Assembly: GCF_016862435.1 (NCBI RefSeq)
Contig: NZ_BOMY01000064.1
Span: forward strand, 142,935 to 206,934
Length of the DNA: 64,000 bases
Source of the DNA: Paractinoplanes tereljensis
GTDB taxonomy: Bacteria; Actinomycetota; Actinomycetes; Mycobacteriales; Micromonosporaceae
Reading direction: 5' to 3'
The notes beneath the pieces were generated by a model. The model had not been told where the DNA came from and ran no database searches. It was given only the letters and a program-made list of their open reading frames with translations. The position numbers and the translations under genes were made by a program. This document shows, one piece after another, positions 53,644-61,150 of this stretch (its first letter is position 1; every line of letters starts with the position of its first letter).

Positions 53644-55401
53644 TCAGCCTCTCTTTTCCCGACCGGCCACCGCAAGCAGCTCCTCGGCGTGCGCGATGCC
53701 CAGATCGGAATCGGGCAGGCCGGCCAGCATCCGGGACAGCTCGCGAGCGCGCTCGGTCTCCTCGACGATACGCACCCCGCTGGTGGTGATCGCGCCGCTG
53801 GTGTCCTTGGCGACCACCAGGTGCCGGTCGGCGAACGCGGCCACCTGGGGCAGGTGGGTGACGACGAGAACCTGGTGGGTGCGGGCCAGCCGGGCGAGCC
53901 GCTTGCCGATCTCGACCGCCGCGGTGCCGCCGACACCCGAGTCGACCTCGTCGAAGACCAGCGTCTCGGGGCCACCGGCGCCGGCGAAGACGACCTCGAT
54001 GGCCAGCATGACCCGGGACAGCTCGCCGCCGGACGCGCCCTTCTGCAGCGGCAGCGACGGCGCACCCGGATGGGCCAGCAGTCGCAGCTCCACCTCGTCG
54101 GCGCCGTCCGGCCCGACCGGCAGCTCGGCGCCGTCGTGGGTGACGGTCGGCTCGTCCCGGCCCGCGGCCCGGGGCGGCACGGCCACCTCGACGCGGGCGT
54201 GCGGCATGGCCAGGCCGGCCAGCTCGACACTGACCGCCTCGGAGAACCGGACGGCCGCCTCGACCCGGGCCGCGGTCAGCCGGGCGGCCTGCTCGCCGAC
54301 CTGCGCGGCCAGCCGCTGCCGCTCCTTGTCGAGCTCCTCGAGCAGCTCGTCGGAGGTGTCCAGGGCGGCCAGCTTGGTGCGGGCCTCCTCGGCCCAGGCG
54401 ATGACGCCGTCGACGTCGTCGGCGTATTTGCGGGTGAGGCCGCGCAGCTCGGCCCGCCGCTCGTAGATCTGCTCGAGGCGGGCCGGGTCGGCGTCGAGCG
54501 ACATCAGGTAGGCGGACAGCTCGGCGGACACGTCGCCGATCAGGCTCGCCGCCTCTTCCAGCCGGGCGGCCAGGTCGGCCAGCGACGGGTCGACCGACGC
54601 CTGCGCCTCCAGGGTGCGCCGGGCGGTGCCGAGCAGCTGGGTGGCGTCGGGGATGTCGTCGGTGGCCTCGGCCCCGGCCGCGAGGGCCTGGGCGGCGGTG
54701 GCGGCGGCGATGCGCAGGCCCTCGGCGTGCTCGAGCCGCTGCACCTCGGCGCGCAGCTCGTCTTCCTCGCCCGGCTGCGGGTCGACCCGGGTGATCTCGT
54801 CGAGGCCGAGCTTGAGCAGGTCGGCCTCCTGCGAGCGGGCCCGCGCGTTGCGCCGGCGGTCGGCCAGGTCGTCGACCACGGCCCGCCAGCGGGCGAACGA
54901 CTCGCGGTAGGTGTCGAGAAGCTTCTCGTGCTCGGGGCCGGCGAACCGGTCGAGCGAGGCGCGCTGCTCGGCCGGGCGCAGCAGGCGCAGCTGGTCGGAC
55001 TGGCCGTGCACGGCCAGCACCTGGTCGCCCACCTCGGACAGCATCGCGACCGGCATGCTGCGGCCGCCGACGTGCGCACGCGACCGGCCCTCGATGGTGA
55101 CGGTGCGGCTCAGCAGCACCGAGCCGTCGTCGTCGATCTCGGCGCCGGCCTCGACGATGCGCTGCTGGATGGCGTCGGCCAGCGGGCCGCCCAGCCGCAG
55201 CCGGCCCTCGACGACGGCCCGGCCGGGGTCGGCACGCACCCGCCCGGCATCGGCCCGGCCACCGAACAGCAGGCCGAGCCCGGTCACCACCATGGTCTTT
55301 CCCGCGCCGGTCTCGCCGGTGATGACGTTCATGCCCGACGTCAGTTTCAGCGTCGTGTCGTCGATGACGCCGAGACCGGTGATCCGCAACTCCTCAAGCA
55401 C
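53644..55401 (-). CDS. recN: DNA repair protein RecN
   Basis: 585 residues from GTG 55401 (VLEELRITGLGVIDD, matching the universal RecN N-terminus). SMC-like ATPase: Walker A ITGETGAGKT, long coiled coil, signature KGASGGELSRVMLAIE and Walker B TLVFDEVDSGVGGTAA. It works in double-strand break repair. The gene order tlyA-nadK-recN is the standard one. Confidence 0.96.
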   Translation of the reverse strand: MLEELRITGLGVIDDTTLKLTSGMNVITGETGAGKTMVVTGLGLLFGGRADAGRVRADPGRAVVEGRLRLGGPLADAIQQRIVEAGAEIDDDGSVLLSRTVTIEGRSRAHVGGRSMPVAMLSEVGDQVLAVHGQSDQLRLLRPAEQRASLDRFAGPEHEKLLDTYRESFARWRAVVDDLADRRRNARARSQEADLLKLGLDEITRVDPQPGEEDELRAEVQRLEHAEGLRIAAATAAQALAAGAEATDDIPDATQLLGTARRTLEAQASVDPSLADLAARLEEAASLIGDVSAELSAYLMSLDADPARLEQIYERRAELRGLTRKYADDVDGVIAWAEEARTKLAALDTSDELLEELDKERQRLAAQVGEQAARLTAARVEAAVRFSEAVSVELAGLAMPHARVEVAVPPRAAGRDEPTVTHDGAELPVGPDGADEVELRLLAHPGAPSLPLQKGASGGELSRVMLAIEVVFAGAGGPETLVFDEVDSGVGGTAAVEIGKRLARLARTHQVLVVTHLPQVAAFADRHLVVAKDTSGAITTSGVRIVEETERARELSRMLAGLPDSDLGIAHAEELLAVAGREKRG

Positions 55402-55498
55402 ACGGCAGACAGTAGTGGTGCCCACCGACAATTGCCCAGCGCGGTCCCCCGTGAACTGAGCTCACCCGCGGCGGAAAACCCCAGAATAAAACCGTTGA

Positions 55499-56386
55499 TT
55501 AGCGTCGATTGCCACGCCAACCTTCGACCGGAAGAGCGAACTTGGCCACCAGCACGTCGGTGAACGGCTTGGGGGCGAGCCGGACCAGGCGCACCGGGAG
55601 CTGCCCGCGCTCCACCGTGACCTTCGCGCCGGGCGGCAGGTCCCAGGTGCGGCGCCCGTCGCAGCAGAGCACCGCGAACGATGTGTACGGGTCGACGGTC
55701 AGCACGAACGACGACGTCGGCGCGGTCACCAGCGGCTTGGAGAACAGGGCGTGCGCACTGATCGGCACCAGCAGCAGGGCTTCCACCTCGGGCCACACCA
55801 CCGGGCCGCCGGCCGAGAACGCGTAGGCCGTCGACCCGGTCGGGGTCGCGCACACCACGCCGTCACAGCCGTACCGCGCGAGGGGCCGGCCGTCCACGTC
55901 GACGAGCAGCTCGAGCATCTGCGCCCGCTGCCCCTTCTCGACGCTGACCTCGTTGAGTGCCCACGAATCGGCGATGAGCCGCCCGTCGTACTCGGCGCGG
56001 ACGTCCAGGGTGAGCCGTTCGTCCACCTTGTACGTTCCCTTGACGATCTCCTGCACGGCCTGGTCGATGTCGGCGACCTCGGCCTCGGCCAGGAAGCCGA
56101 CGTGGCCCAGGTTGATGCCGAGCAGCGGCGCCTTCACCGGCCGGGCCAGCTCGGCCGCCCGCAGCAGCGTGCCGTCACCGCCCAGGGCCAGCACGATCTC
56201 GACGCCCTCGGCCGCGGCCAGGCCGCTGACCGGGGTGACCTCGGGCGGCAGGTCGAGGTCGGCGACCTCCTCGGCGACCACCCGCACCTCGAACCCCGCG
56301 CTCAGCAGGTCGCGCACCACCGTTTCGGCGTGCTGCAGGCTCTGCCGCCGACCGGTGTGAGTAACCAGCAAGGCCGAGCGCATCAT
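55499..56386 (-). CDS. nadK: NAD kinase
   Basis: 295 residues. ATG start follows the TGA of tlyA directly. GGDGTLLRAA catalytic Asp near residue 70, LGINLGHVGFLAE, ALNEVSVEK and CATPTGSTAYAFSAGGP are all present. It makes NADP from NAD using ATP or polyphosphate. Confidence 0.97.
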   Translation of the reverse strand: MMRSALLVTHTGRRQSLQHAETVVRDLLSAGFEVRVVAEEVADLDLPPEVTPVSGLAAAEGVEIVLALGGDGTLLRAAELARPVKAPLLGINLGHVGFLAEAEVADIDQAVQEIVKGTYKVDERLTLDVRAEYDGRLIADSWALNEVSVEKGQRAQMLELLVDVDGRPLARYGCDGVVCATPTGSTAYAFSAGGPVVWPEVEALLLVPISAHALFSKPLVTAPTSSFVLTVDPYTSFAVLCCDGRRTWDLPPGAKVTVERGQLPVRLVRLAPKPFTDVLVAKFALPVEGWRGNRR

Positions 56387-57241
56387 TCAATCTCCCTCTG
56401 GAGCGGCCGGGGCAGGCTCGGCAGAAACTACCTCCCCGGACGGCCCCGCCGCGACCACTCGGTCGATCTCCGCACGATCGGCGGGCGGTGCGTCCCGGCG
56501 GAACCAGACGAAGAACTCGACGTTGCCGCTCGGCCCGGGCAGCGGCGACGCGGTCACCCCGGCGACGCCCAGCCCCAGCTCGGCGGCCACCTCGGCGACA
56601 TCCGCCACGGCCTCGGCCCGCAACCGCCAGTCGCGCACCACGCCACCCGTGCCGACCCGTTCCTTACCCACTTCGAACTGCGGTTTCACCATCAGCGCGA
56701 GGTCGCCGTCACCGGCTGTGCAGGCGGCCAGGGCCGGCAGCACCAGCCGCAGCGAGATGAACGAGAGATCCGCCACAGTGAGCCCGACCGGGCCCCCGAT
56801 CACGTCCGGCGTCAGGGTGCGCACGTTGGTGCGCTCCATCACGACGACCCGATCGTCGGTGCGGATCGGCCAGGCCAGCTGGCCGTAGCCGACGTCCACC
56901 GCGACCACCTGGCTCGCGCCGGCGCGCAGCAGCACGTCGGTGAAGCCGCCGGTGGACGCGCCCGCGTCCAGGCAGCGCCGGCCGGTGACGGCCAGCCCTT
57001 TCGGCCCGAACGCGGCGAGCGCGCCGGCCAGCTTGTGGCCGCCCCGGGACACGTACTCGGTGGCCGGGTCCTCGCCGGTGACCAGCACCGGGTCGGCCGG
57101 GTCGATCATGGCGGCCACCTTGCGGGCGACCGTTCCGCGCACCTGCACCCGGCCGGCCTCCACCAGGGTGGCGGCCTGTTCCCGGGAGCGGGCCAGTTTG
57201 CGACGCACCAGTTCGGCGTCGAGTCGAGCGCGCCGGGCCAT
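56387..57241 (-). CDS. tlyA: TlyA family rRNA 2'-O-methyltransferase
   Basis: 284 residues. N-terminal S4 domain (RLDAELVRRKLARSREQAATLVEAGRVQV) and FtsJ-like methyltransferase: SRGGHKLAGAL, CLDAGASTGGFTDVLL (SAM motif), VVAVDVGYGQLAW, LTVADLSFISLRLVLP. The K-D-K-E tetrad positions are compatible. TlyA methylates 16S and 23S rRNA and makes cells sensitive to capreomycin. The start overlaps the preceding stop by one base (TGATG). Confidence 0.95.
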   Translation of the reverse strand: MARRARLDAELVRRKLARSREQAATLVEAGRVQVRGTVARKVAAMIDPADPVLVTGEDPATEYVSRGGHKLAGALAAFGPKGLAVTGRRCLDAGASTGGFTDVLLRAGASQVVAVDVGYGQLAWPIRTDDRVVVMERTNVRTLTPDVIGGPVGLTVADLSFISLRLVLPALAACTAGDGDLALMVKPQFEVGKERVGTGGVVRDWRLRAEAVADVAEVAAELGLGVAGVTASPLPGPSGNVEFFVWFRRDAPPADRAEIDRVVAAGPSGEVVSAEPAPAAPEGD

Positions 57242-57528
57242 CAGCCCTCGATGCTCGACAGGGTTTCCTGCAGCACCTGGTGCGCGGCCTCGTAGGCGGC
57301 GATCTGCTCACCGGGCGCCAGTTGGGCGGCGTTGGCGAGCGAGCGCAGCACGGCATCCACCGCCGGGTGCCCGGTCTCCTCGACGATCCGCGGAGCGCTC
57401 TCGGCGTACGGCTGCGGGTTGGGCTGTTGGGTGTTGATCTGTTGGGTGTTGACCTGGGGGCCGGGCCGGAAACCGCCGGGCATCGGCCCGGGGCGCGGCC
57501 CCGGCTGCGGCGAGTGCGGGAAGGTCAA
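57241..57528 (-). CDS. Small Pro/Gln-rich hypothetical protein, TTG start
   Basis: 95 residues from TTG 57528, with GGAGG seven bases upstream and one base after the preceding stop; the frame extending to 57633 is the shadow of the Lys-rich gene. The N-terminal half is Pro/Gly/Gln/Asn-rich (RPGPQVNTQQINTQQ, a doubled NTQQ unit); the C-terminal half is a compact helical pair (GHPAVDAVLRSLANAAQLAPGEQIAAYEAAHQVLQETL). A conserved actinobacterial neighbour of tlyA with no known function. Confidence 0.75.
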   Translation of the reverse strand: MTFPHSPQPGPRPGPMPGGFRPGPQVNTQQINTQQPNPQPYAESAPRIVEETGHPAVDAVLRSLANAAQLAPGEQIAAYEAAHQVLQETLSSIEG

Positions 57529-57529
57529 C

Positions 57530-58363
57530 TCAGGCCTCCGGGTTGGTCGGCGCGGCCTTGTCGGCCGCCTTCTTCGCGGGCGCCCGCTTGGCCGGCGCAT
57601 TGCTCGCGGCCGCGGTCTTCTTCGCGGGCGCACTCTTCGCGGGCGCCTTCTTCGCGGCGACGGTCTTCTTCGCCGGCACAGCCGCCGCGTCCGCGGGCGC
57701 GAGGCCGAAAGCCGCCACCGCGTCAGCGGCCGGCGTCGGGAGCTCGACCGCTTCCGCGGCCGCCTTGACCTCGGCGACCGGCGACTCGGCCAGTCCGGGC
57801 GCCTTTTTTACGGCTTTCTTGGCGACGGCCTTCTTCGCCACCTTCTTGACCGGGATGGACGCCGGCGTGGTGGGCACCGCCTCCGGCTTCACCGCGGCGA
57901 CGTTCACCGCCGGGGTGGCCGGCTTCGTGCCGGCCGACGGCATCGCGTTCGGGGTGGCCTTGACGGCCTTCTTCGCCACCGTCTTCTTCGCCACCTTGCG
58001 CGGCAGCGGCGCCGGCCTGTCCAGCCGGGTGCCTTCCGGCTCGGCCGCGCCGTTCGCCTTGGCCTGCGCCGCGCGGAGTTCCTTCTCCAGGTCGCGGACC
58101 CGGGTGGTCAGCTCGGTGACCTCCTCGGCGGTGGCCAGGCCGACGACGCCGAGGGCCTTGTCCACCTCGTAGCGCACGATGTTGGTCAGCGCCTCGCGGT
58201 TGGCCATGCCGGTCGACATCAGGTCCTCGACCAGGCCCTGCAGCTGCGTCGCCGTGGCGCCACCGCGGTTGACCAGGTCGCCCACCGCTTTCTGGGCGCG
58301 CTTACGGGGTGCTTCGGTCAGTCCGAGCGCCATCTCCAGATACGCTCGCCATGCGTCCGGCAT
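57530..58363 (-). CDS. Phasin-like protein with histone H1-like Lys/Ala tail
   Basis: 277 residues. Residues 1-95 are phasin/PhaF-like helix (AYLEMALGLTEAPRKRAQKAVGDLV, LVEDLMSTGMANREALTNIVRYEVDKALG) ending in a short coiled coil (LTTRVRDLEKELRAAQAK). The rest is repeats of AKKAVAKKAV, KKVAKK and PAKKAPAK type. PhaF-type proteins coat polyhydroxyalkanoate granules and hold them to DNA through such tails. No PHA synthase is in the window, so a general nucleoid role is equally possible. Confidence 0.8.
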   Translation of the reverse strand: MPDAWRAYLEMALGLTEAPRKRAQKAVGDLVNRGGATATQLQGLVEDLMSTGMANREALTNIVRYEVDKALGVVGLATAEEVTELTTRVRDLEKELRAAQAKANGAAEPEGTRLDRPAPLPRKVAKKTVAKKAVKATPNAMPSAGTKPATPAVNVAAVKPEAVPTTPASIPVKKVAKKAVAKKAVKKAPGLAESPVAEVKAAAEAVELPTPAADAVAAFGLAPADAAAVPAKKTVAAKKAPAKSAPAKKTAAASNAPAKRAPAKKAADKAAPTNPEA

Positions 58364-58479
58364 GATTCCGGTCCTCTCCGTGTCGCCCGTGCGTCGGGTG
58401 CCACGCTACCGGGCGGTTCGCACACCGTCGTGCGGTACGGTGCCCTACGGCGGGCGGTGTCGCGAGGAAAGGTAGTTCG

Positions 58480-58815
58480 ATGGCCACGGTGGACGAATGC
58501 CGGCAGGCACTGCACGACCTCGCCGCCCGGCTCGAACGCAACGCCGAGACGCGCGGCAAACTCGATCTCGACCGCACCCTCGCGGCCCGGGTCACCGACC
58601 TCGAAGTGGCGTTCCACGCCCGGCTCAAGGACGGTCTGCTGATCGACATCGCCGACGGCGACGACCCCAAGGCGAAGATCGCACTGGTGGCCGCGAGCGA
58701 CGAGCTGATCGCGCTGATCGGCGGCAAGCTCGACGTGACGAGGGCGATCGCGGCCCGCCAGATCTCCGTCAAGGCCAACCCGTTCGACCTGCTCAAGCTG
58801 CGGAAATTGCTCTAA
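58480..58815 (+). CDS. SCP2-like sterol-carrier domain protein
   Basis: 111 residues, ATG with GAAAGG upstream. Single SCP2-like domain: LDRTLAARVTDLEVAFHARLKDGLLIDIADGDD, KIALVAASDELIALIGGKLD, and DLLKLRKLL at the end. It should bind a lipid or lipid-CoA. Its stop overlaps the stop of the convergent chemoreceptor by two bases. Confidence 0.8.
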   Translation: MATVDECRQALHDLAARLERNAETRGKLDLDRTLAARVTDLEVAFHARLKDGLLIDIADGDDPKAKIALVAASDELIALIGGKLDVTRAIAARQISVKANPFDLLKLRKLL

Positions 58816-60107
58816 CGCGACGCCGCGAGCCGGTCCAGGCCGGCCAGCACCTGGTCGGCGGCCTGGGTGGCCTCGCTCAGTTGCTCGGTGACCTCGGTCA
58901 GCACCCGGGCCTGCTCCTCCACCGACTCGGCGATGGTGATCTGCCCCTGGTGGATGTCGCCGACCGCGTCCGAGGTGGTCGCGAACGTCTGCGCCACGTC
59001 GTCGGTCTCGGCCACGATCGCGGTGATCACTTGGTTGACCCGCTCCACCGAGGTGGCGGTCTCCCGGGCCAGGTCCTTGACCTCGCTCGCCACCACCGCG
59101 AAGCCCTTGCCGATCTCGCCGGCCCGGGCCGCCTCGATGGTGGCGTTGAGCGCGAGCAGGTTGGTCTGGTCGGCGAGCGACGCGATCAGCGCGTTCACGT
59201 CGGCGATCTCGCTGACCGAGCGTTCCAGCGCGCGCACCTTGTTGCCGGCCGACCGGGCCGAGTCCATCCCGCTCGCCGCGGTGCCGGCCGCCTGCCCGGA
59301 ACGCTCGGCGATGTCGCGCACCGACGCGGTCAGCTCGCCGAGCTTGCGGTCGACGGCCGCCACGGCCCGGATCGCGGCGTGCGCCTCGGCGCTGATCGCC
59401 TGCACGTCGGCGGTGATCCGGCGGGTCGTCTCGGCCGCGTCGTCGGAACGCTGCCTCAGGTCGGCATCTGCCTGCTCGCGGGCGATCAACTCGGCCTGCT
59501 CGGTGGCCCGGCGGGCCTCGCCGGCCTGCGCGGCGAGCACCTCGTTCTCCTGTTCGGCCTGCTCGGCGAAGTGCCAGAAGATCACGATGCCGGTGACCTC
59601 GATGGCGGCCAGCCCGGCGTGCAACGCGACCTGCCCGAGAGCCGCGGCGGTGGACATGTGGTGCATGCCGAACACCCGCTCCGGGTTGATCAGGCCCAGC
59701 ACCCCGTGATGCACCACGACTATGAGCACCGACGCGATCAGCGGCGCCCACTGCTGATAGAGCGCCACGAAGATCAGAATCGCGTAGAGGTGGATGTGCG
59801 TCGACATGGCCCCGCCGGACAGCTCGATCGCCACGAACGTGCAGGCGATCAACCCGACCCCGGTCAGCGTGGACTTGGCGCCCATGCTCGGCAGCATCCG
59901 GCTGCCCCCGGCGATGGCCGCGATGGCCAGCGGCAGCAGGATCGCCTCCGCGGTCGACCGCGGCCCCAGCACGCCGAGCAGCAGAAACACCGGCACGTGC
60001 AGCCAGAGCAGCCCCGACACGATCCGATGGCGGGCGGCCCACGAGGCTTCGGATAGCCGCGCGCCACGCGGCAGGTTAGCGAAAGCGCCCGGCATACCCC
60101 CGATCAT
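58812..60107 (-). CDS. Methyl-accepting chemotaxis protein without periplasmic sensor
   Basis: 431 residues. Residues about 25-185 are six transmembrane helices with short loops, no sensor domain, and His residues in or near membranes (STHIHLYAILIF, VVHHGVLGL, MHHMS). No HAMP is visible. The cytoplasmic signalling hairpin follows (DVNALIASLADQTNLLALNATIEAARAGEIGKGFAVVASEVKDLA, the CheA/CheW tip). Membrane-embedded sensing, possibly of a metal, oxygen or voltage, is inferred. No other che gene is in the window. Confidence 0.92.
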   Translation of the reverse strand: MIGGMPGAFANLPRGARLSEASWAARHRIVSGLLWLHVPVFLLLGVLGPRSTAEAILLPLAIAAIAGGSRMLPSMGAKSTLTGVGLIACTFVAIELSGGAMSTHIHLYAILIFVALYQQWAPLIASVLIVVVHHGVLGLINPERVFGMHHMSTAAALGQVALHAGLAAIEVTGIVIFWHFAEQAEQENEVLAAQAGEARRATEQAELIAREQADADLRQRSDDAAETTRRITADVQAISAEAHAAIRAVAAVDRKLGELTASVRDIAERSGQAAGTAASGMDSARSAGNKVRALERSVSEIADVNALIASLADQTNLLALNATIEAARAGEIGKGFAVVASEVKDLARETATSVERVNQVITAIVAETDDVAQTFATTSDAVGDIHQGQITIAESVEEQARVLTEVTEQLSEATQAADQVLAGLDRLAASR

Positions 60108-60157
60108 CGGTGGTTACGCCGGGCGCTTAGGCCAAGTCCGGAAAATCGCCCCGGGGC

Positions 60158-61150
60158 CTAAAGGCCCCAGTTCTTGAAGAGGTCGGTCGCGGCCGGTGAA
60201 TCCGCCGTCAGGTCCTTCAGCGGTACGCCGTCCCAGACGGTCCCGCACAGCAGACGCAGCGCCGTCACCGGGTCACCTTCACCCGACAGCGCGGCACCGG
60301 CCAAGCGCCAACCGCCGGCCTCCTCGGCCCGCAGCGGCAGCCGGGCCTCGTCGGCCGGCCGGAACAACCCGCTCAGGTCGGCCGACACGAAGGTCGGCCG
60401 GCGCTCCGGCGGGGCGGCCAGGAGCTCGGCCGGACCGCTCACACCGGTGAGAACCAGCAGGCTGTCCATGCCGGCGCCGACCGCGCCCTGGATGTCGGTG
60501 TCGAGCCGGTCGCCGACCGCGAGCGGCCGTTCCGAGTTCGACAGCGACGCCGCCGTGGTGAACAGGCCCGGCTCCGGCTTCCCGACCACCAGGTCGGGTT
60601 CCCGGTCCAGCGCCGTGCGCAGCACCGCGACCAGCGAGCCGTTGCCCGGCAGCGGGCCACGCGGGCTGGGCAGCGTGCGGTCGGTGTTGGTGGCCACCCA
60701 GGTGGCCCCGGCCCGCACCGACAGCGCCGCCTCGGCCAGGATCTGCCAGCCGACCTCGGGCCCGTACCCCTGCACGACCGCGACCGGCTGGTCCTCGAAC
60801 GTGCTGACCGGGGTCAGGCCGACCTCGCGCACCTCGGCCCGCAGGGCCTCGGCCCCGACGACGAGCACCGGCGACCCGGCCGGGAACCGCTGGGCGAGAA
60901 CCGCCGCGGCGGCGCCGGCCGAGTTGAGTACCTCGTCCGGCTGCGCCGGGACACCCATGCCGGTCAGCAGGGCGGCCACGTCGGCGGCCCGGCGAGAGGC
61001 GTTGTTCGTCGCGTACGCCACCGGGGTGCCGTCCGCGCGCAGCCGCTCGACCGCCTCGGCCGCGCCCGGAATCGGCTTGTCGATGAGGTAGACGACCCCG
61101 TCCAGGTCAAAGATGACCAGGTCGTAGCCGCTCGCCAGGTCGTCGCTCAC
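60158..61150 (-). CDS. HAD-IIA family phosphatase (NagD-like)
   Basis: 330 residues. GTG start overlaps the upstream stop by four bases. Motif I VIFDLDGVVYL, motif II ATNNASR, motif III/IV VVGKPEPGLF and AVGDRLDTDIQGA. The IIA cap spans residues about 80-180. A C-terminal extension of about 70 residues (RLPLRAEEAGGWRLAG...) is unlike NagD. Sugar- or nucleotide-phosphate phosphatase; substrate unknown. Its coupling to the TPR protein is a regular actinobacterial arrangement. Confidence 0.93.
   Translation of the reverse strand: MSDDLASGYDLVIFDLDGVVYLIDKPIPGAAEAVERLRADGTPVAYATNNASRRAADVAALLTGMGVPAQPDEVLNSAGAAAAVLAQRFPAGSPVLVVGAEALRAEVREVGLTPVSTFEDQPVAVVQGYGPEVGWQILAEAALSVRAGATWVATNTDRTLPSPRGPLPGNGSLVAVLRTALDREPDLVVGKPEPGLFTTAASLSNSERPLAVGDRLDTDIQGAVGAGMDSLLVLTGVSGPAELLAAPPERRPTFVSADLSGLFRPADEARLPLRAEEAGGWRLAGAALSGEGDPVTALRLLCGTVWDGVPLKDLTADSPAATDLFKNWGL

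Noticed and set aside
53689..55563. 624-aa plus-strand ORF
   Set aside because: Antisense shadow of recN.
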